Source: Mariniflexile jejuense
GTDB taxonomy: Bacteria; Bacteroidota; Bacteroidia; Flavobacteriales; Flavobacteriaceae
Direction: 5' to 3'
Length of the DNA stretch: 64,000 nucleotides
Assembly (NCBI RefSeq): GCF_042675665.1
Contig: NZ_JBHTJI010000022.1
Coordinates: 124,001 to 188,000, forward strand
The stretch's first letter is position 1; every line of letters starts with the position of its first letter. A program made the position numbers and the translations under genes. The notes below the pieces were generated by a model. It saw only the letters and a program-made list of their open reading frames with translations, was not told the DNA's origin and searched no databases. Shown one piece after another: positions 44,024 through 53,463 of the stretch.

Positions 44024-45674
44024 ATATATTGCTGGTTTATTAATTGCTTTAATTGGTATTAATTACTTAAGTAGTATTACTTATAAGCGGTTTGATTTAA
44101 CCGAAGATAAACGCTACACACTAAGTGACGCTACTATTTCTATTGTTGAAGATGTAGATTCTCCTATAGTAATTGATGTATTTTTAAGTGGCGACGATTT
44201 TCCCTCAGAATTTAGAAGGCTTCAAAATGAAACCAAGCAATTACTTGAAGAGTTTGCTTCCAAAAATAAAAATATTGCTTTCAATTTTATAAATCCGCTA
44301 GAAGACGAAGCAACACGTGAAAGAAACATTCAACAACTTACTGAGCGTGGTTTAACACCCATGCAACTAAGCGTTCAAGAAAGTGGAAAAGCATCTCAAG
44401 CTATTATTTTTCCTTGGGCATTAGCCAGTTATAATGATGAAACGGTTATCATTCCGCTAGTAAAAAGTAAAATTGGCGCTTCACAACAAGATTTAGTTAC
44501 TAACTCTGTACAACATTTAGAATATGCATTTGCAGATGGTTTTAGCAAATTAACAAAACCTAAAAGCAAAAAAATTGCAGTTTTAAGAGGCAATAAACAG
44601 TTAGAAGATAAGTATATAGCTAATTTTATTAGGAAACTTGGTGAATACTATTTTATAGCACCTTTTACGCTTGATAGTGTTTCAAAATACCCACAAAAAA
44701 CAGTTGAAAAATTAAAAGATTTCGATTTAATAATTTCAGCAAAACCAACCGAAGCATTTTCTGAAGATGAAAAATTTGCTTTGGACCAATTCACCATGAA
44801 CGGTGGTAAAAGTCTTTGGTTAATTGATGCTGTAGCTATGGAAAAAGATAGTTTATACAACGCATCTGGCAAAAATTTTGCCACTACTAGAGATTTAAAT
44901 TTAACCGATTTTTTCTTTAAATACGGCATTCGTATAAACCCTGTTATGGTTAGTACGCTTTACTCTGCTCCTATTACCTTAGCAATGGGCGAAGGTAGTG
45001 AATCGCAATTTCAACATTTACGTTGGCCATATTCTCCATTAGCTTCAACCAATGAAACACATCCTATTGTTAACAATTTAAATTTAGTAAAATTTGATTT
45101 TGCCAATCAAATTGACACGCTAAAAAATAACATAAAAAAAACCATTTTACTTGAAACTGCGCCATTAACAAAACTAGAAGGCACACCAAGAGAAGTTAGT
45201 TTAAGTATTGTAACTCAAGAACCAGACCCAAGCACTTTTAACAAAGGAAATCAAGCACTGGCAGTTCTTTTAGAAGGCAAATTTAATTCGGTTTACAGCA
45301 ATCGTGTAAAACCTTTTGAACTTAAAAACGAATTAAATATTAGTAAGCCAACAAAAATGATTGTAATTGCCGACGGCGATGTTATAAAAAACGATGTTTC
45401 AAGAAATGTACCGCAAGAATTAGGTTTTGATAGATGGACTGGACAAACATTTGGTAACAAGGAATTTTTGCTAAATGCCGTAAATTATTTACTAGACGAC
45501 AATGGACTTATAAACATTCGTTCAAAAGAAATAGTTATTAATTTTCTAGACCAAGAAAAAATTGCCGATAAAAAAATAAAATGGCAAGTTATAAACATTC
45601 TGCTTCCGTTAGTATTATTAGGAATTTTTGGTGTTATTTTTAATTATTTCAGAAGAAAAAAGTATGCAAACTAA
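44007..45674 (+). CDS. gldG: Gliding motility-associated ABC component GldG
   Basis: A 555-residue membrane-anchored protein. An N-terminal helix (KYIAGLLIALIGINYLSSI) is followed by YKRFDLTEDKRYTLSDAT, a hallmark of GldG, a periplasmic domain, and a C-terminal helix (INILLPLVLLGIFGVIFNYF). It acts with GldA and GldF; mutants in Flavobacterium johnsoniae are non-gliding. The start is TTG at 44007, within the preceding gene; no ATG precedes the conserved segment. Confidence 0.93.
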   Translation: MKRKSKYIAGLLIALIGINYLSSITYKRFDLTEDKRYTLSDATISIVEDVDSPIVIDVFLSGDDFPSEFRRLQNETKQLLEEFASKNKNIAFNFINPLEDEATRERNIQQLTERGLTPMQLSVQESGKASQAIIFPWALASYNDETVIIPLVKSKIGASQQDLVTNSVQHLEYAFADGFSKLTKPKSKKIAVLRGNKQLEDKYIANFIRKLGEYYFIAPFTLDSVSKYPQKTVEKLKDFDLIISAKPTEAFSEDEKFALDQFTMNGGKSLWLIDAVAMEKDSLYNASGKNFATTRDLNLTDFFFKYGIRINPVMVSTLYSAPITLAMGEGSESQFQHLRWPYSPLASTNETHPIVNNLNLVKFDFANQIDTLKNNIKKTILLETAPLTKLEGTPREVSLSIVTQEPDPSTFNKGNQALAVLLEGKFNSVYSNRVKPFELKNELNISKPTKMIVIADGDVIKNDVSRNVPQELGFDRWTGQTFGNKEFLLNAVNYLLDDNGLINIRSKEIVINFLDQEKIADKKIKWQVINILLPLVLLGIFGVIFNYFRRKKYAN

Positions 45675-45744
45675 GAAGCTTAACACTCTTGTTTCTTAAG
45701 ATTAAATGTTAATAAGTTTGTTTCGAATATTAGTATGTATAGAA

Positions 45745-45752
45745 TATATTTG
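45745..45752 (+). promoter_or_regulatory. Candidate -7 box for dnaN
   Basis: TATATTTG matches TAnnTTTG, 100 bases before the dnaN ATG, with a TTTC at 20 bases upstream as a weak -33 box. Confidence 0.4.
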
Positions 45753-45852
45753 TAAGTAGAAAAACTAAACTTTTAACCAAGTTATTTTTATAAAACATTC
45801 TAGGTAACTAACCCAATGAATGTTTCATATTACCAAAAAAAATTAAAGTTAC

Positions 45853-46971
45853 ATGAAATTTATAGTATCAAGTACCTATTTATTAAAACAATTACAGGTT
45901 TTAGGCGGTGTAATTAACAGTTCAAACACCTTACCTATTTTAGATAATTTTTTATTTGAATTAGATAATTCAACCCTTACTGTTTCTGCAAGCGATTTAG
46001 AAACAACTATGGCTTCTTCATTAGAAGTTGAAAGTGATAGTACTGGTAGTGTTGCAATTCCTGCACGTTTATTATTAGATACTTTAAAAACATTTCCAGA
46101 GCAACCTTTAACTTTTGTAGTTGAAGAAAACAATACGGTAGAAATTAGTTCAAACCATGGTAAATACGCCTTAGCTTATGCCGATGGAAAAGAGTTTCCT
46201 AAAGCAGTTTCACTTGATGACCCTAGTAAAACCGTTGTACTTGGCGATGTGTTAGCTTCTGCCATAAGTAAAACAATTTTTGCTGCAGGTAATGATGATT
46301 TACGCCCAGTAATGAGTGGTGTGTTTTTTCAGTTTTCAACACAAGGTTTAACATTTGTAGCTACCGATGCTCATAAATTGGTAAAGTACACACGAGAAGA
46401 TATAAAAGCGAACCAAGTAGCAGAATTTATCATGCCTAAAAAACCTTTAAATTTATTAAAAGGAATTTTAGCTGGAAGTGAAAATGATGTAACTATAGAA
46501 TATAACGACTCTAACGCTAAATTTACTTTTGAAAATTCAGTTTTAATTTGTCGTTTAATTGATGGAAAATACCCTAATTATGAAGCGGTTATTCCTAAAG
46601 AAAACCCAAACAAACTGGTAATTGGTAGAACACAATTTTTAAACTCTGTGCGTCGTGTTAGTATTTTCTCGAACAAAACAACACACCAAATTAGATTAAA
46701 AATTGCTGGCGCAGAACTTAATATTTCTGCTGAAGATATTGATTACAGCAACAAAGCTGAAGAGCGTTTAACATGCGATTACCAAGGTGATGATATGCAA
46801 ATTGGTTTTAACTCGCGTTTTTTAACCGAAATGCTAAACAATTTAAACTCTGATGATGTGCAACTTGAAATGAGTATGCCAAATAGAGCTGGTATTTTAA
46901 CACCTGTTGATGGGTTGGATGAAGGCGAGCAAATTACAATGCTTGTTATGCCAGTTATGTTAAATAGCTAA
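45853..46971 (+). CDS. dnaN: DNA polymerase III beta subunit (sliding clamp)
   Basis: A 372-residue clamp of three domains with the standard flavobacterial start KFIVSSTYLLKQLQVLGGVI. The third domain ends MPNRAGILTPVDG with the C-terminal LVMPVML, matching the conserved MPM(R/K)L-type end. It tethers polymerase III to DNA. It is apparently monocistronic, ending in a strong terminator, and is not next to dnaA or recF here. Confidence 0.97.
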   Translation: MKFIVSSTYLLKQLQVLGGVINSSNTLPILDNFLFELDNSTLTVSASDLETTMASSLEVESDSTGSVAIPARLLLDTLKTFPEQPLTFVVEENNTVEISSNHGKYALAYADGKEFPKAVSLDDPSKTVVLGDVLASAISKTIFAAGNDDLRPVMSGVFFQFSTQGLTFVATDAHKLVKYTREDIKANQVAEFIMPKKPLNLLKGILAGSENDVTIEYNDSNAKFTFENSVLICRLIDGKYPNYEAVIPKENPNKLVIGRTQFLNSVRRVSIFSNKTTHQIRLKIAGAELNISAEDIDYSNKAEERLTCDYQGDDMQIGFNSRFLTEMLNNLNSDDVQLEMSMPNRAGILTPVDGLDEGEQITMLVMPVMLNS

Positions 46972-47004
46972 AATAATGTTCTGTGTAAACAGAAATATCT
47001 ATAA

Positions 47005-47045
47005 AAAGAGGCTATCCAGATTTTTTCTGATAGCCTCTTTTTCTT
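47005..47045 (+). terminator. Terminator after dnaN
   Basis: AAAGAGGCTATC (47005-47016) pairs perfectly with GATAGCCTCTTT (47029-47040) and is followed by a T-rich run. Confidence 0.85.
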
Positions 47046-47095
47046 TTTTTGTATTTGAATGATGTATACTTTAAAAACTTCTTTCTTCTTAAAAA

Positions 47096-47434
47096 TTAAT
47101 TGATAAAAGTAAAAGATAAAGGGTATTTTGGTGTTTCGCCATTACTAACTTTAATGGCATTTATAATAGGCATAACTATTGATGCAATTCCTAATACAAC
47201 AAAACCTAAAAGACCTAAACCTAACAATAAAATAAGCGGAATACATATTATAAAATATATTATTAAACTAAGTTGAAAGTTTATAATATTTTTTCCGTGT
47301 TCGTCCATTTTATAAACTTTTTCTTTTTGGGTAATCCAAATAATTAAAGGTATTAACAAACTACCAAAGCCCGTAACAAGTGTTACTAATTGACTTAAAT
47401 GGGTGATAACTAAAAGTTGATTGTCTTGTCTCAT
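47096..47434 (-). CDS. DUF4870 domain membrane protein
   Basis: A 112-residue protein with about four hydrophobic helices: GFGSLLIPLIIWITQKEKV, then INFQLSLIIYFIICIPLIL and GLGLLGFVVLGIASIVMPII. The conserved motif WITQKEKVYKMDEHGKNIINFQLS is typical of DUF4870. Unknown function. It is the last gene of a small minus-strand group with the cytochrome and universal stress genes, with gaps of 86 and 16 bases. Confidence 0.8.
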   Translation of the reverse strand: MRQDNQLLVITHLSQLVTLVTGFGSLLIPLIIWITQKEKVYKMDEHGKNIINFQLSLIIYFIICIPLILLLGLGLLGFVVLGIASIVMPIINAIKVSNGETPKYPLSFTFIN

Positions 47435-47520
47435 GATGATGGTTTTTTTTTGATTGATACTTATATGACGTATAAATCAAAAAAATGTTACAACCATAGC
47501 TTTTACCATCTAAACAAAAC

Positions 47521-47979
47521 CTAATGCATGCCTTTATTTTGATTAAAGTGAACTTCAAACCATTCAGGTTGTTCTATTTCGTTATCATAAATATAATCTG
47601 CTATTTTATAAATAACATCTTCTGGATATGGTAGTTTTTGCATAACACCAAAACGCTTAACAGCTCCAAACATTTTTGCGTCATTTTCATTTGGATTTTT
47701 AATCCAGTTCAGCATATTTGTTATAAACTCATCTTTTGTAGTTTCTTTAAAAATGTAGCGTCTTTTTATAGCTATCATTGGTGGTGCTAGCCTATTTTCT
47801 TCACTTGTAGTAGCATCATGACATGCATAACAATAGGTTTCCATTAATTTTTTTCCAGGATGTGTAGTATCGTTTTTTTCGCCATTAATAACAGTGCCTT
47901 TTGAATAGTTATCACTTTTATTGTTTTTACAACTTGCAAAACATAACAGCAATACAAATGAAAAAATATAAAGTTTCAT
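47521..47979 (-). CDS. Lipoprotein c-type cytochrome, monoheme
   Basis: A 152-residue exported protein. The leader MKLYIFSFVLLLCFASC ends in a lipobox cysteine, and the single heme motif is TYCYACHDA (CxxCH). A plausible distal methionine ligand is in the PPMIAI or MLNWIKNP region. It carries electrons on the periplasmic side; partners are not known. Its start is 16 bases from the stop of the universal stress gene, suggesting a shared transcript. Confidence 0.8.
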   Translation of the reverse strand: MKLYIFSFVLLLCFASCKNNKSDNYSKGTVINGEKNDTTHPGKKLMETYCYACHDATTSEENRLAPPMIAIKRRYIFKETTKDEFITNMLNWIKNPNENDAKMFGAVKRFGVMQKLPYPEDVIYKIADYIYDNEIEQPEWFEVHFNQNKGMH

Positions 47980-47995
47980 ATTGTGTATTTAAAAT

Positions 47996-48841
47996 TTAAT
48001 CTTCACTTTTTTTCATAGCTAAAAATGGCATTTCTGCATTAAAAGCTATCGTTTCAAAGGTATGTGTGTTAAATAATCGTTCAAAAAAAGTATGCTTATC
48101 AACCAACATAGCAATCAATTTGATGTTGTTTGTAAGTGTAAACTCGTGCAAAGTTTCATAAACATTATTATTCTTTACTACCAAATAATCAAAAACAGGA
48201 TATTTAAAAATTTGCTTTAATAGGTCTATCGATTTATCAAGTTCATCAGCAAAATCTTGTTCACATAATGCGTGTAAAATATGCACTTTACTGTTATTTA
48301 AAGATATGATCTCTTTTACTTGTTTAAAATCTTCTTTTCTATATAAATTTTTAAAACTAGTAGTAAACCCAACAGCTTCTAAACCATCAAATTTACATGC
48401 TTCTGGTATAGCCAATACTGGTATATTACTTCTTTGAATAACTTTAACCGTATTACTACCAAAAAACATTTTGGTTAGACCCGAAGCGCCTTTTGTACCC
48501 ATTATAATTAAATCTACATTGTATTTACTTGAAACTTGATTTATAGAATCGATAAAATTATCATAATCTACAATAGCAATAAATTGATGTTTATCATTGT
48601 TGTAATGCTTTTTCATTTTAACAATAATGTTATTGATTGATTTTTTTGCTGCATCAACAATAGTGTTATAAATAGTTGCTGAAGCATTTACCACCATCAT
48701 GTCATCAGAAATAAAAGAAGATGCTTTTTGAACATTCAAAATATAAAATATGCAAGATTCATTTTTATATAATTCAACTGCATAATTAATTGCATTAATT
48801 GAATTTTTAGAGAAATCTGTAGGTAATAAAATAGTTTTCAT
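47996..48841 (-). CDS. Universal stress protein, two UspA domains
   Basis: A 281-residue cytosolic protein with tandem Usp folds. The first domain begins KTILLPTDFSKNSINAINYA and holds the nucleotide-binding-like IIMGTKGASGLTKMFFGSNT segment; the second (from about 150) lacks a complete G-2x-G-9x-G loop. UspA tandem proteins respond to stress such as oxygen change or starvation. Starts at ATG 48841, with divergent genes on the other side. Confidence 0.88.
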   Translation of the reverse strand: MKTILLPTDFSKNSINAINYAVELYKNESCIFYILNVQKASSFISDDMMVVNASATIYNTIVDAAKKSINNIIVKMKKHYNNDKHQFIAIVDYDNFIDSINQVSSKYNVDLIIMGTKGASGLTKMFFGSNTVKVIQRSNIPVLAIPEACKFDGLEAVGFTTSFKNLYRKEDFKQVKEIISLNNSKVHILHALCEQDFADELDKSIDLLKQIFKYPVFDYLVVKNNNVYETLHEFTLTNNIKLIAMLVDKHTFFERLFNTHTFETIAFNAEMPFLAMKKSED

Positions 48842-49054
48842 TGCTTTCTATAGTTTAAAATAATTCATTATCAATTAATTATAAATATTTAATAAATATA
48901 AATTTATGCTAAATACATATAGAAAACTATGACAAATATCAGTTGTAAAAACTAACACTTTTAAACACTAAAAATTAGCATAATTACGCAAAGCATTGTA
49001 TTTTCGGCATAATAAATGTTAATAAAAAACTTCTTAACTCTATTTTTAATTTAT

Positions 49055-49828
49055 ATGACACGATTTTTAACCCTTTTAATGATTTTAGTATTTTTTTATG
49101 CAAATACAAATGCACAAAATAAAGCTGTTGCTGCTGGTGAAAAACTTGTATATACAACATCTTATAACATGTCTGGTGTACTTACAGATATAGCGCAAGT
49201 AACCATGGAAGCTAGTGAAGTTAAAACATCAAAATCAACTCTTTTACGATTAAAATGTACTGCAGCTACTTACAGTAAATGGGACAATTTTTTTAAAATT
49301 AGAGATTTATACGAAAGCTATGTAAACCCTAGTAACTTAACTCCATACTTATACAATAGAGATATTAATGAAGGAAGTTATTTTAAAAATATGAAATATA
49401 CTTTTAGCAATAGCTCAAATACAGTAAAATCTGTAATGAAAAAAAAGAATAATTATGTTGAAGAAAAAACAGTAAAAATAAACTCTGGCACTAAAGATAT
49501 TGTTTCTACACTTTACTATATGCGGACTTTAGATTATAAAAACATGCCTGTTGGCACAAAAAAAACGTTTACCATTTTATTTGATAACGAAGAAATTAAA
49601 GGCATTTTAACATACTTAGGTAAAGAAACCCTATCTACAGCTATTGGCAAAAAGGAATGCTACAAACTAGCGGTTGGTTCTAGTGAAGCAAATGTTTTAC
49701 AAGGTAAAAACAGTAATTACATTTGGTTAACTGCTGATGAAAATAAAATAATAGTTTACGGTAAATTTAAAATTCCTGTTGGTAACGGAGAATTAAAAAT
49801 TAAGTCGGCATCAGGTTTAAGAAATTAA
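49055..49828 (+). CDS. DUF3108-type secreted protein
   Basis: A protein of about 257 residues with signal peptide MTRFLTLLMILVFFYANTNAQ. The core AAGEKLVYTTSYNMSGVLTDIAQV and the segments LRLKCTAATYSKWDNFFKIRD and YMRTLDYKNMPVG match the DUF3108 pattern, in which beta-rich periplasmic proteins act at the outer membrane; function not known. The start at 49055 gives a clean leader; an ATG at 49016 would add 13 residues and is also possible. It is one base from the next gene, which is probably co-expressed. Confidence 0.75.
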   Translation: MTRFLTLLMILVFFYANTNAQNKAVAAGEKLVYTTSYNMSGVLTDIAQVTMEASEVKTSKSTLLRLKCTAATYSKWDNFFKIRDLYESYVNPSNLTPYLYNRDINEGSYFKNMKYTFSNSSNTVKSVMKKKNNYVEEKTVKINSGTKDIVSTLYYMRTLDYKNMPVGTKKTFTILFDNEEIKGILTYLGKETLSTAIGKKECYKLAVGSSEANVLQGKNSNYIWLTADENKIIVYGKFKIPVGNGELKIKSASGLRN

Positions 49829-50209
49829 ATGGCTATGAAAAAATTATTTACTATTCTAGCTATTATAGCATCGGTTTTTGCTATTTTATTTTCCGTACTG
49901 CCTATTTCAAATTTGGCAATTTTTCCAGCTATAGCAGCTCTTATTTTTGGTGTTACTGCTTTTTATTTGTCAAAAAAAGCAGGTCAAGTAAAAAAAATAA
50001 TTCAATTTACATTTATTTTAACCATAATAGCTTTAAGTATAACAACTTACAAAGCTATTTTTACAAAAACAATTGTTGAAAATACAGATGTTTTAGATGC
50101 AAAAGAAACACAATTTGAAGAAGATGCGATTGAAGAATTAGAAGGATTAGAAATTGAAAGCACTGATATAGATTCCCTTGAACTTGAAAATATAGAATTA
50201 GACAATTAA
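49829..50209 (+). CDS. Small membrane protein with acidic tail
   Basis: A 126-residue protein with about three helices (FTILAIIASVFAILFSVLPI, FPAIAALIFGVTAFYL, IIQFTFILTIIALSITTY) and a strongly acidic C-terminal tail (ELEGLEIESTDIDSLELEN). The stop of the DUF3108 gene is one base away. Its N-terminus may be MAMKK or MKK. Function unknown; the pairing with the DUF3108 gene suggests an envelope role. Confidence 0.65.
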   Translation: MAMKKLFTILAIIASVFAILFSVLPISNLAIFPAIAALIFGVTAFYLSKKAGQVKKIIQFTFILTIIALSITTYKAIFTKTIVENTDVLDAKETQFEEDAIEELEGLEIESTDIDSLELENIELDN

Positions 50210-50325
50210 TTAGTAAGTAATTTCTTTGCTTTTTATATATTTGCATTGATAATTTACAAACAAATAACTTTTAAGTAATACCTTTTACAAGAATATCTTT
50301 CACAAGTTGCAAAATTAATTAATAC

Positions 50326-51378
50326 ATGAAAACCTTTTGTATACTCTCAGCATTTGCGTTAGTTGGCACCTGTGCAACTCCAAAGTATACTGCTAGAATT
50401 CAATCACTAAAAGACAATATAAAACTTGAGGATAGTACTTTGGTACTTAAATATGCAAATACTATTACTTCAGAAGAGTTAAGTACACAACTTTATAAAT
50501 TTGCATCTAAAGATTTTGAAGGAAGACGCGTAGGTGAAAAAGGACAAAAAAAAGCAGCTCAATTCCTAAAATCTTATTATATAAATGAAGCAATTGAGTC
50601 GCCTTTAGGAACTCAAAATTATTACCAAACTATTCCTAAACATTTCTTTTCTAAAGGCATAAAAGCATCAGAAAATGTACTAGCTTATATTAAAGGTTCT
50701 CAATACCCTGATGATATTATTATAATATCTGCACATTTAGATCATTTAGGAATTAATGATGATGGAAAAATAAACTATGGTGCCGATGATGATGGCTCTG
50801 GTACAGTTGCGCTTATGGAAATGGCACAAGCATTTAATACCGCAAAAAAAGAAGGAAATGGTCCAAAACGAAGTATTCTTTTTTTACACTTAACTGCTGA
50901 AGAAATTGGAAAAAGAGGCTCTGAATATTATGTGAAAAACCCAATATTTCCTTTAGAAAATACCATAGCAAATCTAAATATAGATATGATAGGACGCGTT
51001 GATAAAATTCATGAAAACAACAAAAACTATCTATATTTAATAGGCTCTGATAGGCTAAGTAAAGAACTTCATTACCTTTCTGAAAAAGTTAACAATGCCT
51101 ATTTTAATATCGACTTAGATTATAGGTTTAATGCCGAAAATGATAAAAACAATTACTATTCAAGATCAGACCATTATAATTTTGCTTCAAATGGAATTCC
51201 TGTAATATTTTATTTTAATGGTGAACATAGCGATTACCACAACCCTACTGATACACCCGATAAAATAAACTACAGCCTACTAGAAAAAAGAACTAAATTA
51301 ATTTTTGCCACAGCATGGCAATTAGCAAACCAAAAAAATAGACTTGTAGTTGATACAAAAAGCCAATTTCTTAATTAG
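50326..51378 (+). CDS. M28 family zinc aminopeptidase, copy 1
   Basis: A 350-residue exported peptidase with lipobox-like ALVGTC at 12-16. The dizinc site is visible: His137 and Asp139 (AHLDHLG), Asp154-156 (GADDDGSG), Glu192-193 (TAEEIG), a later Asp (NIDMIGRVD) and a His in RSDHYNFAS. The fold is the Zn-dependent aminopeptidase/carboxypeptidase type with an N-terminal cap. It is 55 bases before a second paralogue of similar architecture, together an ancient duplicate pair. Confidence 0.9.
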   Translation: MKTFCILSAFALVGTCATPKYTARIQSLKDNIKLEDSTLVLKYANTITSEELSTQLYKFASKDFEGRRVGEKGQKKAAQFLKSYYINEAIESPLGTQNYYQTIPKHFFSKGIKASENVLAYIKGSQYPDDIIIISAHLDHLGINDDGKINYGADDDGSGTVALMEMAQAFNTAKKEGNGPKRSILFLHLTAEEIGKRGSEYYVKNPIFPLENTIANLNIDMIGRVDKIHENNKNYLYLIGSDRLSKELHYLSEKVNNAYFNIDLDYRFNAENDKNNYYSRSDHYNFASNGIPVIFYFNGEHSDYHNPTDTPDKINYSLLEKRTKLIFATAWQLANQKNRLVVDTKSQFLN

Positions 51379-51433
51379 AAAAAAATAAGTTTATTAAATT
51401 ATTTTTTTTGTATTATAGTAAAAATATTTTTTG

Positions 51434-52450
51434 ATGAAAAAATTCACACTAATTTCGTGTACCATACTACTAATAGTAAGTTGTGGCACTTGCCAGAATA
51501 ATAAAAACAGTAAAGATGCTGAAAAAGCAGCACAATTTGCAGAAACAATAACTCAAGACGAATTAAAAGAAGCTCTTTTTACCTATGCTTCAGACGAGTT
51601 TGAAGGCAGAAAAACAGGAGAACCCGGACAAAAAAAAGCCATTGAATTTCTTAAAAACCATTATGTTTCTTTAGGAATTTCGTCACCAATTGCTAATGGA
51701 GATTATTTTCAAAAAATACCTGCATCCTACTTTACAAACGACATTAAAGAGTCTGAAAACGTAGTTGCATATATAAAAGGCACTGAAAAACCAGATGAAA
51801 TTGTTATTATTTCAGCACACCTAGACCATATAGGTATATCAAAAAATGGTGATATTAACAATGGTGCAGATGATGATGGTTCTGGTACAGTTGCCATTTT
51901 AGAAATTGCTGAAGCCTTTAAAATTGCTGCTGATAAAGGATATGGTCCTAAACGAAGCATTTTATTTTTACACGTTACGGGTGAAGAAATTGGCTTGTTT
52001 GGTTCTCGCTATTATACAGAAGTAAATCCTATATTCCCTTTAGCAAATACAGTTGCCGATTTAAATATTGATATGATAGGACGTGTTGATAGAAAACATG
52101 AAAACCAACGAAACTATTTGTATTTGATAGGTTCTGATAAACTAAGTCAAGAATTACACGATATATCTGAAGCTGTAAATAACCAATATTTTAATATGGA
52201 ATTTGATTATACATATAATGATGAAAACGATCCTAATAGATTTTATTACCGCTCAGACCATTATAACTTTGCTAAAAACAATATTCCAGTAATATTTTAT
52301 TTTAACGGAACACATGCCGATTATCATAGACCTAGCGATACTCCTGACAAAATACAATACGACCTATTAGAAACACGTGCACGTTTAGTTTTCCATACCG
52401 CTTGGGAATTGGCTAATAGAGATGAGCGTATAAAAGTTGATAAAAAATAA
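51434..52450 (+). CDS. M28 family zinc aminopeptidase, copy 2
   Basis: A 338-residue lipoprotein peptidase (MKKFTLISCTILLIVSCGTC). Zinc ligands are present: SAHLDHIGIS, GADDDGSGTVA, VTGEEIGLFG, NIDMIGRVD, RSDHYNFA. It differs from copy 1 mainly in the leader and in small loops; the two proteins appear more than half identical by eye. The ATG at 51434 is preferred to the TTG at 51431. The tRNA-His terminator lies just downstream. Confidence 0.9.
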   Translation: MKKFTLISCTILLIVSCGTCQNNKNSKDAEKAAQFAETITQDELKEALFTYASDEFEGRKTGEPGQKKAIEFLKNHYVSLGISSPIANGDYFQKIPASYFTNDIKESENVVAYIKGTEKPDEIVIISAHLDHIGISKNGDINNGADDDGSGTVAILEIAEAFKIAADKGYGPKRSILFLHVTGEEIGLFGSRYYTEVNPIFPLANTVADLNIDMIGRVDRKHENQRNYLYLIGSDKLSQELHDISEAVNNQYFNMEFDYTYNDENDPNRFYYRSDHYNFAKNNIPVIFYFNGTHADYHRPSDTPDKIQYDLLETRARLVFHTAWELANRDERIKVDKK

Positions 52451-52472
52451 ACAAGTACTAATAAAAAACATT

Positions 52473-52502
52473 AAAAGCCTTTCAATTTCTTGAAAGGCTT
52501 TT
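52473..52502. terminator. Bidirectional terminator after M28 copy 2 and tRNA-His
   Basis: A perfect 13-bp stem (AAAAGCCTTTCAA with TTGAAAGGCTTTT) with loop TTTC at 52486-52489. It can end the M28 transcript and, on the other strand, the tRNA transcript. Confidence 0.85.
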
Positions 52503-52508
52503 GTTTTG

Positions 52509-52583
52509 GGTGGAAGACCGGGCTCGAACCGGCGACCCTTGGTACCACAAACCAATGCTCTAACCAACTGAGCTACAACCACC
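52509..52583 (-). tRNA. tRNA-His (anticodon GTG)
   Basis: On the minus strand, read from 52583, the mature molecule has a G before position 1, a D-stem GCTC/GAGC, an anticodon loop TTGTGGT with GTG, an anticodon stem TTGGT/ACCAA and a T-arm GCCGG-TTCGAGC-CCGGT. The CCA is not fully encoded. The acceptor strand GTGGTTG opposite CTTCCAC leaves two T-T juxtapositions (pairs 5-68 and 6-67). The rest of the molecule is regular, so I think the gene is real. Confidence 0.92.
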
Positions 52584-52610
52584 ATGTAGCACGCATTATT
52601 AATGCGAGTG

Positions 52611-52642
52611 CAAATGTAATTGATTTCAACCGTATCTACAAA
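52611..52642 (-). promoter_or_regulatory. Strong promoter for tRNA-His
   Basis: On the minus strand TTTG (52639-52642), a 20-base spacer, and TACATTTG (52611-52618) match the Bacteroidota consensus; the tRNA 5' end is about 28 bases downstream of the -7 box. Confidence 0.75.
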
Positions 52643-52698
52643 GACTTTTTTTAAAATTTTTAAGCGAATTATATAAATAAAATATAACTAGTTGAAAA

Positions 52699-53415
52699 CT
52701 AAATTAAATCGGTTAAATTATTAACTGTTACGTAACGCTCTACGGTAAAACCTTCGGCATATTCAATGCCAACCAAACGTCCTAAATCTCTCGCTCGGTA
52801 TACTATACTATCCGTAAAATTTTTACTTGAAATTGGTGTTTCTGGTTCTTTACTATTGGCATCAAAAAATTGTGTTTTATAAGCTAGTACTGCTTTCATT
52901 TTAATGTCCATATAATTAGAAACATCTACAACAAAATCGGGTTCCATAGGTTTCCATTGTATATAATGATAAACTTGTTTTGGTCGCCATACTTTTTGAT
53001 TTTTTTCTTCTAGTGCTGTTTCAATTTTAACCAAACCACTTAAAAAGCAAGCATCACTTACTAATTTACTACCTTTTCCGTGGTCTATATGCCTATCATC
53101 TATAGCATTACATATAACAATATCTGGTTGGTATTTTCTAATTATTTTAATAATTTCTAGTTGATGCTTTTTATCATTCACAAAAAAACCATCAGCAAAT
53201 TCTAAATTTTCTCTTACTAAAACGCCTAATATTTTTGCGGCTTCATTAGCTTCTGCATCTCTTGTTTTTGCTGTGCCACGTGTGCCTAATTCACCACGTG
53301 TTAAGTCAATAATACCAACTTTTTTTCCGTTTGCTATTTCTTTAGCTAAAGTTGCACCACAACCCAACTCTACATCATCAGGATGCGCACCAATAGCAAG
53401 TATATCTAACTTCAT
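52699..53415 (-). CDS. bshB1: Bacillithiol biosynthesis deacetylase BshB1
   Basis: Removes the acetyl group from GlcNAc-malate to give glucosaminyl-malate. The 238-residue LmbE-like protein has the zinc motif AIGAHPDDVELGCG (His11, Asp13, Asp14) and NAIDDRHIDHGKGSKL with the His ligand. The family fingerprint TRGELGTRGT follows the first strand. Its pathway partner bshC is at 3998. The enzyme stands alone on the minus strand. Confidence 0.94.
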   Translation of the reverse strand: MKLDILAIGAHPDDVELGCGATLAKEIANGKKVGIIDLTRGELGTRGTAKTRDAEANEAAKILGVLVRENLEFADGFFVNDKKHQLEIIKIIRKYQPDIVICNAIDDRHIDHGKGSKLVSDACFLSGLVKIETALEEKNQKVWRPKQVYHYIQWKPMEPDFVVDVSNYMDIKMKAVLAYKTQFFDANSKEPETPISSKNFTDSIVYRARDLGRLVGIEYAEGFTVERYVTVNNLTDLI

Positions 53416-53463
53416 AAATTTATTTTAAAATATAAAATAACGTTTTCTTTAAATAAAAAAATG

